DNA of 64,000 nucleotides from Holzapfeliella floricola DSM 23037 = JCM 16512 (GTDB lineage: Bacteria > Bacillota > Bacilli > Lactobacillales > Lactobacillaceae). Positions 27,595 to 38,052 of the stretch are shown piece after piece. The notes below the pieces were generated by a model. It was not told where the DNA came from. It did no database searches and saw only the letters and a list, made by a program, of their open reading frames with translations. The stretch lies in NCBI RefSeq assembly GCF_001436605.1, contig NZ_AYZL01000020.1, positions 248,001 through 312,000 of the forward strand, read 5' to 3'. Within the stretch, counting starts at the first letter, position 1. Each line of letters begins with the position of its first letter. The position numbers and the translations under genes are program-made.

Positions 27595-27623
27595 AGAATA
27601 CACTTTATATGTCATAGTTTCAA
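27595..27623 (-). promoter_or_regulatory. promoter of the glyQS T-box leader
   Basis: On the minus strand, TTGAAA (27618-27623), a 17-bp spacer and TATTCT (27595-27600) lie just upstream of the T-box stem I. Confidence 0.72.
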
Positions 27624-27652
27624 TATAATTATAAGAAAATTTAACAATTAAC

Positions 27653-28414
27653 TTAAACGATTAACCAGTCTGTCATTTGATTTAAGTACTGTTTAGATTT
27701 TAAATTCATTTCTAATGTTTCATTATAAATCCGATCAATTGCTTTCGATAATCTTGATTGTGTTTTAAGCTTGATAGTTACTTGATTTAACTTATCTAGC
27801 GGCACAAAAGCTAAGGTCCTTAAAAGACTCACTTCTTGAACTGACAAATCTAATAGTTGAATATTATTAATCTGTGATAAGTGCTTTTGACATAATATGC
27901 CACCTTTTTCAATTGAGTACTTAAAGTCACCTACAGTATTGTGACAAATAACACATTTTTTTAATTCAGGAGCAACACCAAATGCTTTGAGCATTTTTAA
28001 CTGAAAAATTTGCATCACAATTTCTGGATTTTTACCTTCATTAATTTTTAACAGTGCTTGTTTAAGTAAGTTATAATAATCATTTTCTACCTGATAGTCA
28101 ACAAAGGCATGATTAGCCAAATCACACAAAAAAGTAGCATAGGCACTTTTTTCAATATCCGTAATAATAGTTTCAAACTGAGTAACTTTTTTAGTGGTAT
28201 TGAGCCTACTAATACGATTAGGCTTTATATCAATCAGATAATGACCATAAGAAAAATTAAGTACACTACTATTTAACTTCGACTTAGGTCTTTTAGCACC
28301 TTTAACAATCATCGTAAACAAACCATAATCTTGAGTAAAAATTCGGACTAACACATCAGTTTCTTGATAAGGTTGCCTTTTAAAAACAATCCCTTCAACC
28401 CATTGTTTGTTCAT
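27653..28414 (-). CDS. recO: DNA repair protein RecO
   Basis: Recombination mediator that works with RecR to load RecA on SSB-coated single strands. The 253-residue product has an N-terminal OB fold (IVFKRQPYQETDVLVRIFT, TMIVKGAKRPKSKL) and a zinc site (CVICH, then CQKH) in the C-terminal half. It overlaps the era stop by one base and ends the long phoH-ybeY-dgkA-cdd-era-recO operon. Confidence 0.96.
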   Translation of the reverse strand: MNKQWVEGIVFKRQPYQETDVLVRIFTQDYGLFTMIVKGAKRPKSKLNSSVLNFSYGHYLIDIKPNRISRLNTTKKVTQFETIITDIEKSAYATFLCDLANHAFVDYQVENDYYNLLKQALLKINEGKNPEIVMQIFQLKMLKAFGVAPELKKCVICHNTVGDFKYSIEKGGILCQKHLSQINNIQLLDLSVQEVSLLRTLAFVPLDKLNQVTIKLKTQSRLSKAIDRIYNETLEMNLKSKQYLNQMTDWLIV

Positions 28415-29322
28415 TAGCTCAAATCTTTAGGATTATAGCCTGACTGTGCTAAGAACAACGGATCTTTACGCCAGTTCTTTTGGACTTTAACCCAAAGTTT
28501 TAAGTTGATTTTTTCGCCAAGTAAGTTTTCAATTTCTTGACGAGACTTAATTCCAATACGTTTTAATAAACTGGCACCTTGCCCAATCACGATAGCTTTT
28601 TGGCTGTTTCGTTCGACAAAGATAGTCGCATCAATTTGAAGTTTCCCTTCGATACGCTCGCTCATTTGATTGACTAAAACAGCGACTGAATGAGGAATTT
28701 CATCATGAGTAAATTCCAGTATTTTTTCACGAATAAGTTCAGCTACAACAAAATATTCGGGTCTATCTGTTAGCTGATCTTCATCATAAAATTGCGGACC
28801 AACAGGAAGTTCATCTCCTAGTTGATCTAATAATTCTTCAACATTATTCCCCTGTATTGCAGAAATTGGATAAACCTCTTTAAAATCTAGCTCATGACGA
28901 TACTGTTCAATATAAGCCAATAAATCATCTGGATGAACCAAATCGATCTTATTGATAATAAGGTAGACAGGTTTTTTTACATCTTGTAATAAGTTTAATA
29001 TAAATCTGTCACCAGGTCCCATCTTATCTTCAGCAGATACCATAAATAAAATGACGTCAACTTGATTCAACATTCCTAATGAAGATTTAGACATAAAGTC
29101 ATCTAGTTGGTTTTTAGGCTTGTGAACACCAGGTGTATCCAAAAATACCATTTGAGCTTTTTCTGAAGTATAAATACCATTAATGTTGTTACGTGTTGTT
29201 TGAGCTTTTTCTGACATTATTGCGATTTTTTCACCAATAATACGATTCATTAATGTTGATTTACCAACATTGGGACGACCAATAATCCCCACAAAACCTG
29301 ATCTAAATTCGTTATTTTCCAT
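28414..29322 (-). CDS. era: GTPase Era (30S assembly)
   Basis: Essential GTPase that binds the 3' end of 16S rRNA during small-subunit maturation. The 302-residue product has G1 GRPNVGKST at residues 14-22, G3 DTPGVH, G4 NKID and a C-terminal KH domain ([13 protein letters not shown]). It overlaps cdd by 11 bp. Neighbours YbeY and S21 are also ribosome-related. Confidence 0.98.
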   Translation of the reverse strand: MENNEFRSGFVGIIGRPNVGKSTLMNRIIGEKIAIMSEKAQTTRNNINGIYTSEKAQMVFLDTPGVHKPKNQLDDFMSKSSLGMLNQVDVILFMVSAEDKMGPGDRFILNLLQDVKKPVYLIINKIDLVHPDDLLAYIEQYRHELDFKEVYPISAIQGNNVEELLDQLGDELPVGPQFYDEDQLTDRPEYFVVAELIREKILEFTHDEIPHSVAVLVNQMSERIEGKLQIDATIFVERNSQKAIVIGQGASLLKRIGIKSRQEIENLLGEKINLKLWVKVQKNWRKDPLFLAQSGYNPKDLS

Positions 29323-29725
29323 TGTTAAGCTCCTCGCTTGTAAAATAATAAGGTAAAATTTCTTTCAAACTAAATTGTTTAAGATCCTCTGTTTTAGCAG
29401 ATGCTAAAAAGATACGTGTTTTTTGAGTCAATAACTCACTCATCACCTGACGGCAAGCACCACAAGGCGAAATGGCACTAGGCGTATTCCCAATAACCAC
29501 AAAGTCTGTGATAATTGGTCGTTCATCATTTTGATTAATGCTTTCAAATAAACACACACGTTCGGCACACATCGTCAATCCATAAGATGCGTTTTCAACA
29601 TTAATTCCTTTGTAAATATTGCCTTGAGCATCAAGTGCAACAGCTGCAACTGGAAAACGAGAATAAGGAACATAGGCTCTTTTTAAATGATTTTTAGCAA
29701 TTTGTACTAATTGTATTATCTCCAT
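29312..29725 (-). CDS. cdd: cytidine deaminase
   Basis: Zinc enzyme of pyrimidine salvage that converts cytidine and deoxycytidine to uridine and deoxyuridine. The 137-residue homotetrameric-type protein has the catalytic CAERV (zinc Cys and proton-shuttling Glu) and the second zinc motif PCGACRQ. It sits between dgkA and era, the conserved Firmicute order. Confidence 0.97.
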   Translation of the reverse strand: MEIIQLVQIAKNHLKRAYVPYSRFPVAAVALDAQGNIYKGINVENASYGLTMCAERVCLFESINQNDERPIITDFVVIGNTPSAISPCGACRQVMSELLTQKTRIFLASAKTEDLKQFSLKEILPYYFTSEELNNGK

Positions 29726-29742
29726 ATTGTGTTATTTCTCCA

Positions 29743-30135
29743 CTAATTGATAAATTTAGGAATAAAAATAATGGCACCAATAATAACCGCCATCATAGCT
29801 GTCAAAACAACGAAACCTGCAGCAGTATCTTTTGCATACTTAGCATAATCATGATATTTAAAATCCGCAGCTAAATCAACAACTGTCTCAATTGAAGTAT
29901 TAGCCACTTCAGCTATAATAACTGAAAAAATCGAAAATATAACCCAAAGCCATTCAGCATGTGAGATTTTATAATAAAAACTAACGATAATTACAATTAT
30001 ACTAACGATAATATCAATTTTAAAATTACGTTCAACTTTTAAAACATGTAAAATACCATCTACAGCATGTTTTAATGATTGAAAAAAGTGACGGTTTTTT
30101 TGTATCTGTTTTTTATCTTTTAAGGCCATAATCAT
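29743..30135 (-). CDS. dgkA: undecaprenol/diacylglycerol kinase family membrane protein
   Basis: Small integral membrane kinase; in Gram-positives the family phosphorylates undecaprenol, recycling the cell-wall lipid carrier. The 130-residue product has an N-terminal amphipathic region (SLKHAVDGI), three membrane helices and the family signature EVANTSIETVVDL. The start lies within the end of ybeY (23-bp overlap from ATG 30135, or ATG 30129 giving MALKDKK) with no separate ribosome binding site, so coupling to ybeY is expected. Confidence 0.93.
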   Translation of the reverse strand: MIMALKDKKQIQKNRHFFQSLKHAVDGILHVLKVERNFKIDIIVSIIVIIVSFYYKISHAEWLWVIFSIFSVIIAEVANTSIETVVDLAADFKYHDYAKYAKDTAAGFVVLTAMMAVIIGAIIFIPKFIN

Positions 30136-30595
30136 CTAAGATTTGGTTTTGTAACCCAATCATTTCCTTTTCTTCTTCCGGATCAATGTGATCATACCCA
30201 CTTAAATGAAGAAAACCATGAACCAAAGTATATCCAAATTCACGGTCGAATCCATGACCATATTCTTCTCCATGCTCCGCAACAATTGCTGGACAAATAA
30301 TTAAATCACCAATATTTCTGGCAATACCAAATGTTTGCTGAAGCATTTCAATTTCATCTTGATCTTCGCCATCTTCAATTGCAAAACTGATTACGTCTGT
30401 TGAATTATCTTTACCACGATAAGTCTGGTTAATTTTTTTGATTTCATCTTCACTGACAAAACTGACGGACATTTCAATAGATTGTTCAGGTGCAATTTTA
30501 TCTTTGGTATAATCTAACAACCTTTGAGCCCAGTCTACTTGTTTTGAACTCAATAAATTTTCTTCGTTTATAATAGTAATATCTAATTGGCTCAT
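30113..30595 (-). CDS. ybeY: endoribonuclease YbeY
   Basis: Zinc-dependent RNase involved in 16S rRNA 3' maturation and 70S quality control. The 160-residue product has the metal-binding HGFLHLSGYDH near residue 125 and upstream DVISFAIEDG. It overlaps phoH by 4 bp and dgkA by 23 bp. Confidence 0.97.
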   Translation of the reverse strand: MSQLDITIINEENLLSSKQVDWAQRLLDYTKDKIAPEQSIEMSVSFVSEDEIKKINQTYRGKDNSTDVISFAIEDGEDQDEIEMLQQTFGIARNIGDLIICPAIVAEHGEEYGHGFDREFGYTLVHGFLHLSGYDHIDPEEEKEMIGLQNQILDDYGLKR

Positions 30596-31563
30596 TCTTG
30601 TTCCTCATTCTTTTCGTAAGCTTCAATAATTTTAGTGACAACCGGATTCCTTACAACATCATTAGCTGAAAAATTCACAAACTTAATGGCACTAATATCT
30701 TGTAGCCTTTGCTTTGCTTCAATTAATCCGCTTTTAGCATTATAAGGTAAATCGACTTGTGTAATATCTCCATTCACAATCATCTTTGAGTCAAATCCTA
30801 AACGTGTTAAAAACATTTTCATCTGTGAACGTGTTGTATTTTGAGCTTCATCTAAAATCACGAACGCAGAGTCTAATGTGCGTCCTCTCATATAAGCTAG
30901 TGGCGCAATCTCAATGATTTCTCGTTCCATTAACCTATTTGTTGCTTCAGTACCAAAAATCGCATACAGTGCATCATAGATAGGACGTAGATAAGGATCA
31001 ATTTTGTCTTTTAAATCTCCGGGTAAAAATCCTAAATTTTCTCCTGCTTCAACTGCTGGTCTAGTTAGTATTATTCTTTCTACTTCTCCTCTTTTGAAAG
31101 CGGATATAGCCATGATAACAGCTAAGTAAGTTTTTCCTGTTCCTGCTGGACCAATACCAAACACAACATCATGATGTTTAATAGCCTCAACATAGTGAGC
31201 TTGACTAAGGTTTTTGATTCGGATTGGCTTTCCTTTTGCGTCTCTAATCAATATTTTTTGATAAAGATCTTCAAAATAATCAAGAGTGCCTTTTTGTGCC
31301 ATCTTTATCGCGCTCATTACATCTGAACCATTAATTTTAACACACTGACTGATTAAATTTGAAAGTGACTTTAATAATTGTTCAACTAATAAAACATCTG
31401 GTTCTAAACCTTTAAGGCTAATACCATCACCCTGGTTAGTCAACTCAACGTCAAAGTAATCTTGTATTAATTTTAAGTATTGATCATTAACACCAACTAA
31501 ACTAATCAAATCATCAGAATTTAGGGTTTGGAAATAGGTGTTTTTCATCATTGTCTCTGCCAA
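30592..31563 (-). CDS. phoH: PhoH-like ATPase (PhoH family)
   Basis: Cytosolic P-loop ATPase of the PhoH/YlaK type, with a suspected role in RNA metabolism given its constant pairing with ybeY. The 323-residue product has an N-terminal KH-like part, then Walker A GPAGTGKTYLAV near residue 141 and Walker B VILDEAQNT. It starts at TTG 31563 with GGAGG 7 nt upstream. It follows rpsU after a terminator and opens the phoH-recO operon. Confidence 0.96.
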   Translation of the reverse strand: MAETMMKNTYFQTLNSDDLISLVGVNDQYLKLIQDYFDVELTNQGDGISLKGLEPDVLLVEQLLKSLSNLISQCVKINGSDVMSAIKMAQKGTLDYFEDLYQKILIRDAKGKPIRIKNLSQAHYVEAIKHHDVVFGIGPAGTGKTYLAVIMAISAFKRGEVERIILTRPAVEAGENLGFLPGDLKDKIDPYLRPIYDALYAIFGTEATNRLMEREIIEIAPLAYMRGRTLDSAFVILDEAQNTTRSQMKMFLTRLGFDSKMIVNGDITQVDLPYNAKSGLIEAKQRLQDISAIKFVNFSANDVVRNPVVTKIIEAYEKNEEQE

Positions 31564-31621
31564 TAATACGCCTCCAAAAGTATATTTATATCTACACTAA
31601 TAATAAAGCTTTTTGGGGCGA

Positions 31622-31668
31622 AAAAAAACCCTTATTTCTGGAAATATAACCAAAAATAAGGGTTTTAC
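31622..31668 (-). terminator. terminator after rpsU
   Basis: On the minus strand AAACCCTTATTT pairs with AAATAAGGGTTT, followed by a long T run. It separates rpsU from the phoH operon. Confidence 0.9.
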
Positions 31669-31674
31669 GAGACG

Positions 31675-31848
31675 TTATCTCTTACGTTTACGAGCTGCTT
31701 CAGATTTTAATTTTCTTTTTACACTTGGTTTTTCGTAAAATTCGCGTTTACGGTACTCTTGGAGTGTACCACTTTTAGAAACGGAACGTTTGAAGCGACG
31801 AAGAGCATCATCAAGAGATTCGTTGTCATGAACGACTGTCTTTGCCAT
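31675..31848 (-). CDS. rpsU: 30S ribosomal protein S21
   Basis: A 57-residue basic small-subunit protein located near the anti-Shine-Dalgarno region. The sequence starts [19 protein letters not shown] and ends AARKRKR, typical of bS21. ATG 31848 follows a strong GGAGGGAT site. It is probably monocistronic, with a consensus promoter at 31903-31931 and its own terminator. Confidence 0.98.
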   Translation of the reverse strand: MAKTVVHDNESLDDALRRFKRSVSKSGTLQEYRKREFYEKPSVKRKLKSEAARKRKR

Positions 31849-31902
31849 ATGATATCCCTCCTTCCATTTCTATGACCCTATAGGTCAACTAATTACAAGA
31901 TT

Positions 31903-31931
31903 ATTATATCGAACAAAGATAACCAGGTCAA
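31903..31931 (-). promoter_or_regulatory. rpsU promoter
   Basis: On the minus strand, TTGACC (31926-31931), exactly 17 bp, then consensus TATAAT (31903-31908). The short leader carries a small hairpin, TGACC/GGTCA (31873-31887), between the start point and the ribosome binding site. Confidence 0.82.
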
Positions 31932-31969
31932 CAAAATATCACTATGTTTTTTAATTTAATTCTTAATTA

Positions 31970-32890
31970 TTACTTTTCAGCTAAAATCACTTGTTTCAAT
32001 TGACTGTCAAATGTCTTTTGACGTAGCATATCAATTTCATACTTATAAGGTGAATATTTCTTTTTAGGATCTGATTCATCAGGAATAAATGGTGTTTCAA
32101 GTATTTTAGGTAAAGTTTTAAAAGAGTCATAGTAGGCTACTTTTTGGAGAGTTTCGAATCCTAGTTCTCCAAAGCCTAAATTCTCGTGGCGATCTTTGTG
32201 AGAGGCTAATCCAAACTTAGAATCATTCAAATGAATCACTGAAATTCGATTAACTCCGATTATTTTATCAAATTCAGCCATTACACCTTCAAAATTATTT
32301 TTGATATCATATCCTGCATCATAAACATGACAGGTATCAAATGTGACTGATAATCGATTAGAGTAATTAGACCCTTCAATAATTTGAGCAATTTCTTCAA
32401 AGGTTTTACCAATTTCGGTCCCTTTTCCGGCCATTGTTTCAAGTGCAATGCTGACAGTCTTTGTCTCACTTTTTTCAATTGCCTCATCTAATCCCTTGAT
32501 GATTTGAGCAATAGCTGCTGCTTCACCAGATCCAACGTGCGATCCTGGATGAAAACTAATATATTTAGCTCCAATAGCTTCAGCACGCTTCATTTCATCA
32601 GCTAAGAAATTAACCGCAAACGTAAAGTTTTCAGGCTTTTTCACGTTCCCTAAATTGATAATATACGGGGCATGTACTACGATGGGATTAATGTGATTTT
32701 CTTCGATAATAGGTGTTGCTTCTTCAATATTAAAATCAGCTAACGGACGCCTTCTCGTATTTTGTGGAGCTCCTGTAAATACCATCATGGTATTTGCTTG
32801 ATTAGCAATAGTTTCTTCTGTAGATAGTAGCAACATTTTCTTACCTGATAGTTTAACGTGGCTACCAATAATTAATGATTCTTTATTCAA
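31970..32890 (-). CDS. nfo: endonuclease IV (AP endonuclease)
   Basis: Zinc-dependent AP endonuclease of base-excision repair. It is 306 residues from TTG 32890, which has AAGGAG 7 nt upstream; the frame extends further upstream through yitT but that part is not Nfo-like. Motifs IGSHVKLSGK, ISFHPGSHVG, ALETMAGKG, FDTCHVYDAGYD and IHLNDSK supply the tri-zinc ligands. It overlaps the yitT stop by 8 bp. Confidence 0.96.
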   Translation of the reverse strand: MNKESLIIGSHVKLSGKKMLLLSTEETIANQANTMMVFTGAPQNTRRRPLADFNIEEATPIIEENHINPIVVHAPYIINLGNVKKPENFTFAVNFLADEMKRAEAIGAKYISFHPGSHVGSGEAAAIAQIIKGLDEAIEKSETKTVSIALETMAGKGTEIGKTFEEIAQIIEGSNYSNRLSVTFDTCHVYDAGYDIKNNFEGVMAEFDKIIGVNRISVIHLNDSKFGLASHKDRHENLGFGELGFETLQKVAYYDSFKTLPKILETPFIPDESDPKKKYSPYKYEIDMLRQKTFDSQLKQVILAEK

Positions 32891-33749
32891 CTTTAGGCTC
32901 CTTAAATCTACCGATAACTTTTTCAGCTTTTGTAATGCTGACAAATGCATACGGATCTTTATTTTGAATAACATGAACAAGTTCATGCATTTCATATCTT
33001 GATATTATTGTAAATAAGATAGTTTTTTCTGTATGGCCAAAAGCTCCTTCAACATCATGAATTATCGTAATTCCGCGACGCATTTTGTCTTGGATATCAT
33101 CAATAAGATCTCTAGGATGCTCAGTTATAATCATTACTTGCATTTTTTGATTTTGCGTATAAATCATATCAATAACACGGCCATTAACAAAAATTCCTAT
33201 GGCTGTATAAAAAGCAAATGCCCATCCAAAAATAAATCCAGCTACAGACACAATGATTAGGTTAAAAAAGATGTTGATAGTTCCAAAACTATGACCCGTT
33301 TTTTTACGAATGATGATGCCAATAATATCTAATCCACCAGTTGAAATACCACTCTTTAAAGCAAATCCAGTTCCAGCACCGTTGACCACTCCCCCAAATA
33401 ATGCACAGATAATTGGATCAAACTGTGTACTAATTGGTGGCATAACTTTCATCATAATTGATGAAAAAGCAACAGCCAAGACTGTATACAAAGTAAACTT
33501 ATGACCGATTTTCAGCCATCCCATAATAACTAACGGAATATTCAAAGCAAAATACATTATATTCGTTGGTAATATGTTGTGTGATAAACTTTGAATAATT
33601 TGTGCAAACCCTGTCACACCACTTGCGTAAATATGACCTGGTTCCCAAAAAAAGTTTAATGCAATCGATACACATAATGCATAAATAACAGCCGCACTAA
33701 TTTTGGAAAAATTTGTGTGCTGTCGTCTTATTTGCGACAGTTGATCCAT
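32883..33749 (-). CDS. YitT family (DUF161/DUF2179) membrane protein
   Basis: A 288-residue protein with about five membrane helices in the first 200 residues (ALCVSIALNFFW, IMYFALNIPLVIMG and others) and a C-terminal soluble DUF2179 domain (QNQKMQVMIITEHPRDL, GRFKEPKVE). The function is not established. ATG 33749 has GGAAG upstream. It is translationally coupled to nfo by overlap, though no functional link is known. Confidence 0.92.
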   Translation of the reverse strand: MDQLSQIRRQHTNFSKISAAVIYALCVSIALNFFWEPGHIYASGVTGFAQIIQSLSHNILPTNIMYFALNIPLVIMGWLKIGHKFTLYTVLAVAFSSIMMKVMPPISTQFDPIICALFGGVVNGAGTGFALKSGISTGGLDIIGIIIRKKTGHSFGTINIFFNLIIVSVAGFIFGWAFAFYTAIGIFVNGRVIDMIYTQNQKMQVMIITEHPRDLIDDIQDKMRRGITIIHDVEGAFGHTEKTILFTIISRYEMHELVHVIQNKDPYAFVSITKAEKVIGRFKEPKVE

Positions 33750-33821
33750 AGTTTTTACTTCCTTTTATTTAAACTTATCCTAAGTTTAACAAAAAAACTA
33801 ATTTTTTAAAGGAATTATCTA

Positions 33822-34340
33822 CTATTTCCATACTTCTTTCTTGAACTGTTCGCGACCACCTAGTTCTTCCATTTCAAATCTTACTGGATCTTTTTTATAA
33901 AAGTCTTGATGATAGTCTTCTGCCTCATAAAATGGCGCTTCTTTTTCGATTTTTGTAACAATTGGATTTTCAAAACGCCCGCTTTTTTTAAGCTCATCTC
34001 TAGATTTTTGAGCTATTACTTGTTGACTATCCTTATGGTAAAAGATAACTGGACGGTACGAATCACCACGGTCTTGGAATTGACCCATCGCATCAGTTGG
34101 GTCTGTTTGACGCCAGTAAATTTCAACAAGTTCTGAATAAGAAATAACGTCAGCATCATACTCTATCTTGACTGCTTCGGTGTGACCTGTCGTACCCGCA
34201 CAAACTTGTTCGTATGTTGGACTTTCAACATGGCCGCCCGTATAACCAGAAGTTACTCTAATAATTCCTGGTTGTTCATCAAAAGGTTTGACCATACACC
34301 AAAAACAACCACCTGCAAAAATTGCATACTCTTTTTTCAT
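33822..34340 (-). CDS. msrA: peptide methionine (S)-S-oxide reductase
   Basis: Repairs S-methionine sulfoxide in proteins. The 172-residue product shows the catalytic GGCFWCM right after the start, GYTGGH and [13 protein letters not shown] 34340 is preferred over an in-frame TTG at 34346, since AGGAGG is 10 and 4 nt away respectively. It lies directly downstream of msrB (15-21 bp), forming an msrB-msrA pair. Confidence 0.97.
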   Translation of the reverse strand: MKKEYAIFAGGCFWCMVKPFDEQPGIIRVTSGYTGGHVESPTYEQVCAGTTGHTEAVKIEYDADVISYSELVEIYWRQTDPTDAMGQFQDRGDSYRPVIFYHKDSQQVIAQKSRDELKKSGRFENPIVTKIEKEAPFYEAEDYHQDFYKKDPVRFEMEELGGREQFKKEVWK

Positions 34341-34361
34341 ATCCAACTAACCTCCTAAGTC

Positions 34362-34784
34362 TTATTTGTTAAATAAAATTAAGTATTTGCCATACCCTTT
34401 TTCTTCAAGTTGATTTACCGGAATGAAACGTAATGCAGCTGAATTAATACAGTATCTCATGCCACCTTTTTCAAGTGGTCCATCATTAAATACATGTCCC
34501 AAGTGTGAATCAGCGTCTTTACTTTTGACTTCGATTCTCTCCATACCATGAGAAGAGTCTCTTTTTTCAACCACTTTGTCGATTGGTTTTGTGAATGATG
34601 GCCAGCCACAACCAGCATCGTATTTATCTGTTGAAGAAAATAATGGCTCACCACTTACAACATCCACAAAAATACCATCTTGCCAAAAATCATCATATTC
34701 ACCCGTAAACGGTGCTTCTGTTGCAGCGTTTTGTGTCACTTCGTATTGTTCTTTAGTTAATTGTTCTCTTAAATCTTTAGACAT
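34362..34784 (-). CDS. msrB: peptide methionine (R)-S-oxide reductase
   Basis: Repairs R-methionine sulfoxide. The 140-residue product has [17 protein letters not shown] and the catalytic Cys in [11 protein letters not shown]. The two CxxC zinc motifs of many MsrB proteins are absent, so this is the zinc-free form common in Gram-positives. ATG 34784 follows GAGGAG. Confidence 0.97.
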   Translation of the reverse strand: MSKDLREQLTKEQYEVTQNAATEAPFTGEYDDFWQDGIFVDVVSGEPLFSSTDKYDAGCGWPSFTKPIDKVVEKRDSSHGMERIEVKSKDADSHLGHVFNDGPLEKGGMRYCINSAALRFIPVNQLEEKGYGKYLILFNK

Positions 34785-34865
34785 TATAATTCTCCTCTCG
34801 AACTTCTTTTTAGTAAGTTTAAGGTTAGTATATCAAAAAAATAATTGTTTACAACCTTTTAACAA

Positions 34866-34908
34866 AATAAAAAACGACAAATAATTTAATATTTATCGTT
34901 TTTTTATT
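34866..34908 (-). terminator. terminator after aspS
   Basis: On the minus strand AAACGATAAATA pairs with TATTTGTCGTTT (one wobble), followed by a T tract. It ends the hisS-aspS unit. Confidence 0.82.
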
Positions 34909-34910
34909 AA

Positions 34911-36671
34911 TTAATCTCTTGTTTCGATACCTAACTCTGCTAGTTGTGCATCAGAAACTTCTGCAGGAGCATTCATCATTGGTTCACTTGCTTTTGAGTT
35001 TTTAGGGAAAGCAATAACATCACGAATGTTATCGCGACCAGCAAGTAACATTGCAAAACGGTCTAATCCGATTGCTAATCCACCATGTGGTGGAAAACCA
35101 AAATCAAGTGCATCTAGTAAGAATCCAAACTGTTCTTTAGCACTTTCTTCTGTAAATCCTAGAACTTTAAACATTTTTTCTTGGATTTCGCGATCATGAA
35201 TACGGATTGATCCTCCACCTAGTTCATAACCATTCAATACAATATCGTAACTACGAGCATGTGCTTTATGAGGTTCAGTATCTAATAATTTAACGCCTTC
35301 ATCGTCAGGCATCGTGAAAGGATGATGAGCTGCTGCCCATTTTTCATCGCCTTCGTCGTATTCAAATAACGGCCAGTCAACGATCCATAAGAAATTAAAC
35401 TCTTCTTTATTAATTAAGTTTTGTTCTTTAGCAATTTCAACACGTAAGTAACCTAATGTGTCTGCAACAACTTTAGCACGATCAGCAACAAATAATACCA
35501 ATTCATCTCCTACAAGGTTCAATTTGTCTTTCAATTCATTATGTTGATCAGTTACAAATTTAGCAACAGGACCATTAAATTCGCCATCAACAAATTTCAT
35601 CCAAGCTAATCCTTTTGCACCAAAACGTTTAATGTATTCTTGTTTTTGATCAATTTGTTTACGTGAGTATTCATTTGCACCATTTTTGATAACGATAGCT
35701 TTAACTTGTCCACCACTAGCTACTGCTCCAGAAAACACTTTAAAGTCACTATCTTTGAATAGGTCTGATAAATCTTGAAGTTTCATATCAAAACGTGTAT
35801 CAGGTTTGTCAGAACCATAGTTTGCCATTGCATCATGCCATGACATTCTTTGGAATGGTGTTTTGACATCAAGACCTTTTACGTCTTTCATTACCTTTTT
35901 GATTAAACCTTCAGTGATATCTTGGATCTGTTCTTCATCTAAGAAAGTTGTTTCCATATCGATTTGAGTAAACTCAGGTTGTCGGTCTCCACGTAAATCT
36001 TCATCACGGAAACAGCGTGAGATTTGGTAGTAACGGTCAAATCCAGCACTCATCAATAGTTGTTTAAATAATTGAGGAGATTGAGGTAAAGCGTAAAAAC
36101 TACCTGGATAAACACGTGAAGGAACTAAGTAGTCGCGAGCACCTTCTGGTGTTGATTTACCTAAATAAGGTGTTTCGATATCAATAAATCCTTGTTCGTC
36201 AAAGAAGGCGTGAATTGAGTGCATCATTTTTGAACGCATCATAATGCCGCGTTGCATTTCAGGACGACGCAAATCTAAGTAACGATATTTTAACTTAGTT
36301 TCTTCTGAAGCTTGCACGTCATCACTGATGTCGAATGGTGGTGTTTTTGCTTTATTAAGCAATTCAATACCATCTACTTCAACTTCAATTTTACCCGTTG
36401 GATTGTTTAGATTTTGTGTTGCTTCTGAACGTTTAACGACTTTACCATGAACTGAAATAACGTCTTCAGCACGCAATGTTTCAGCAACGGCTAGTGCATC
36501 TGCACTAAAAGCTGTATTGAAAACAAGTTGAACAAATCCAGAACGGTCTCTTAAGTCAACAAAGATTAAGCTTCCTAAACTACGACGTTTTTGAACCCAT
36601 CCGTGAAGTGTCACATGTTTTTCTACTAATTCTTCGGTCACTTGACCATTATAAGCTGTACGTTTTTCCAT
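34911..36671 (-). CDS. aspS: aspartyl-tRNA synthetase
   Basis: Class II synthetase charging tRNA(Asp). It is 586 residues from ATG 36671 (MEKRTAYNG); GTG 36677 in frame is less well placed relative to AGGGGAT. An N-terminal OB anticodon domain ([11 protein letters not shown]) is followed by the catalytic core ([18 protein letters not shown]), the bacterial GAD insertion and motif 3 ([15 protein letters not shown]). It follows hisS by a few bases, the standard hisS-aspS operon. Confidence 0.98.
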   Translation of the reverse strand: MEKRTAYNGQVTEELVEKHVTLHGWVQKRRSLGSLIFVDLRDRSGFVQLVFNTAFSADALAVAETLRAEDVISVHGKVVKRSEATQNLNNPTGKIEVEVDGIELLNKAKTPPFDISDDVQASEETKLKYRYLDLRRPEMQRGIMMRSKMMHSIHAFFDEQGFIDIETPYLGKSTPEGARDYLVPSRVYPGSFYALPQSPQLFKQLLMSAGFDRYYQISRCFRDEDLRGDRQPEFTQIDMETTFLDEEQIQDITEGLIKKVMKDVKGLDVKTPFQRMSWHDAMANYGSDKPDTRFDMKLQDLSDLFKDSDFKVFSGAVASGGQVKAIVIKNGANEYSRKQIDQKQEYIKRFGAKGLAWMKFVDGEFNGPVAKFVTDQHNELKDKLNLVGDELVLFVADRAKVVADTLGYLRVEIAKEQNLINKEEFNFLWIVDWPLFEYDEGDEKWAAAHHPFTMPDDEGVKLLDTEPHKAHARSYDIVLNGYELGGGSIRIHDREIQEKMFKVLGFTEESAKEQFGFLLDALDFGFPPHGGLAIGLDRFAMLLAGRDNIRDVIAFPKNSKASEPMMNAPAEVSDAQLAELGIETRD

Positions 36672-36683
36672 TTTCACTATCCC

Positions 36684-37970
36684 CTAGTTAATTTCTTTTA
36701 ATAATTGTAGTGCATTTTTGTTTAAAGACTTAAAATCTACAACAGTTTGTGAACCATCTTCAAGATTTTTAAGTGTTGCAGCTTGTTTTTCGACTTCTTG
36801 ATCTCCAATAGTCAAAATATACTTAGCTTGATGACGATCAGCTGATTTAAATTGGTTCTTAAGTTTACGTTGTGAAACATCAAAAACAACTTTAATTCTT
36901 TGATTTCTCAAAGAACGCGCTAGTTTCAAAACAGTTGCCACAGAATTATCACCAACATTAGCAATATAAATCTCTGGACCTTCTGTTGCAAACATTTCAG
37001 GGTTTTGTTGTTGTAAAACTAGCATCAGTCTCTCAAATCCAATACCAAAACCAATGGCTGGTGTTTCAGGGCCTGAAAATTCTTCGACTAATTTATCGTA
37101 GCGACCACCCGCTAGCACAGTGCTTTTGCTTTGCCACAAGTTTTTATCTTCAATCATAAATTCAAAGATTGTTCCTGTGTAGTAATCTAAACCACGAACC
37201 AAGTTATCATCGATTTGATAATTAATACCTAACTCATCAAGCATACTTAAAACAAAGCCGAAATGTTGGTTAGTTTCATCATCTAAATAATCACGTAACT
37301 TAGGTGCATCTGCCACCAGTTCTTGATCACGTTTATCTTTTGAATCTAAAATCCTAAGTGGATTCACTTGTAAACGTTGTTTAGAATCATCTGATAATTC
37401 ATCTTTAAAAGGCTCAAAATAATTAACTAGTGCTTCGTGATAATTTTTTCTAACTTCTGCGTTCCCTAGTGAGTTAAGATGTAATTCAAAGTTTTGAACA
37501 TTTAATTTTTGTAGTAAATCATGGGCTAATAAGATGATTTCGACATCTTGCATTGGATGCGTTGCACCAAATGCTTCCACACCAATTTGATGAAACTGTC
37601 TTTGACGTCCAGCTTGCGGACGTTCATAACGAAACATTGGACCTATGTAGAATAGTTTCACTGGTTTTTCGTGTTCAGGTGCATACAGTTTATTTTCAAC
37701 GTATGAGCGAACGGTTCCAGCTGTCCCTTCTGGTCTCAATGCAATATGACGATTTCCTTTATCGAAGAAATCATACATTTCTTTTGATACAACATCTGAA
37801 GATTCACCACTAGAACGAGCAAATAACTCATATTGTTCAAAAATAGGCGTTCTGATTTCATTGAAATCATACAGATCCATAAAATTTCTAACTTCAGTTT
37901 CAACATACTGCCAACGATTAGATTCACCCGGTAATATGTCAACTGTTCCCTTAGGTTTTTGTAACTTCAT
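36684..37970 (-). CDS. hisS: histidyl-tRNA synthetase
   Basis: Class II synthetase charging tRNA(His). It is 428 residues from ATG 37970 ([15 protein letters not shown]) with GAGAAGGG 8 nt upstream; an in-frame TTG at 37976 is too close. Motifs include [28 protein letters not shown], and the histidine-specific motifs VRGLDYYTG and [12 protein letters not shown], then the anticodon domain. Only 82 bp separate it from dtd, and no T-box is visible there. Confidence 0.98.
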   Translation of the reverse strand: MKLQKPKGTVDILPGESNRWQYVETEVRNFMDLYDFNEIRTPIFEQYELFARSSGESSDVVSKEMYDFFDKGNRHIALRPEGTAGTVRSYVENKLYAPEHEKPVKLFYIGPMFRYERPQAGRQRQFHQIGVEAFGATHPMQDVEIILLAHDLLQKLNVQNFELHLNSLGNAEVRKNYHEALVNYFEPFKDELSDDSKQRLQVNPLRILDSKDKRDQELVADAPKLRDYLDDETNQHFGFVLSMLDELGINYQIDDNLVRGLDYYTGTIFEFMIEDKNLWQSKSTVLAGGRYDKLVEEFSGPETPAIGFGIGFERLMLVLQQQNPEMFATEGPEIYIANVGDNSVATVLKLARSLRNQRIKVVFDVSQRKLKNQFKSADRHQAKYILTIGDQEVEKQAATLKNLEDGSQTVVDFKSLNKNALQLLKEIN

Positions 37971-38052
37971 ACACAAGACCCTTCTCTATCCAGTTTTTTG
38001 TCTTATTCATTAGTATAGAATACTAGAAAAAGATGCTCTATGTCAATTTAGA

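Noticed and set aside
37971-38052. T-box upstream of hisS
   Set aside because: The gap is only 82 bp and contains no GGGTGGAACCGCG-like core or terminator stem.
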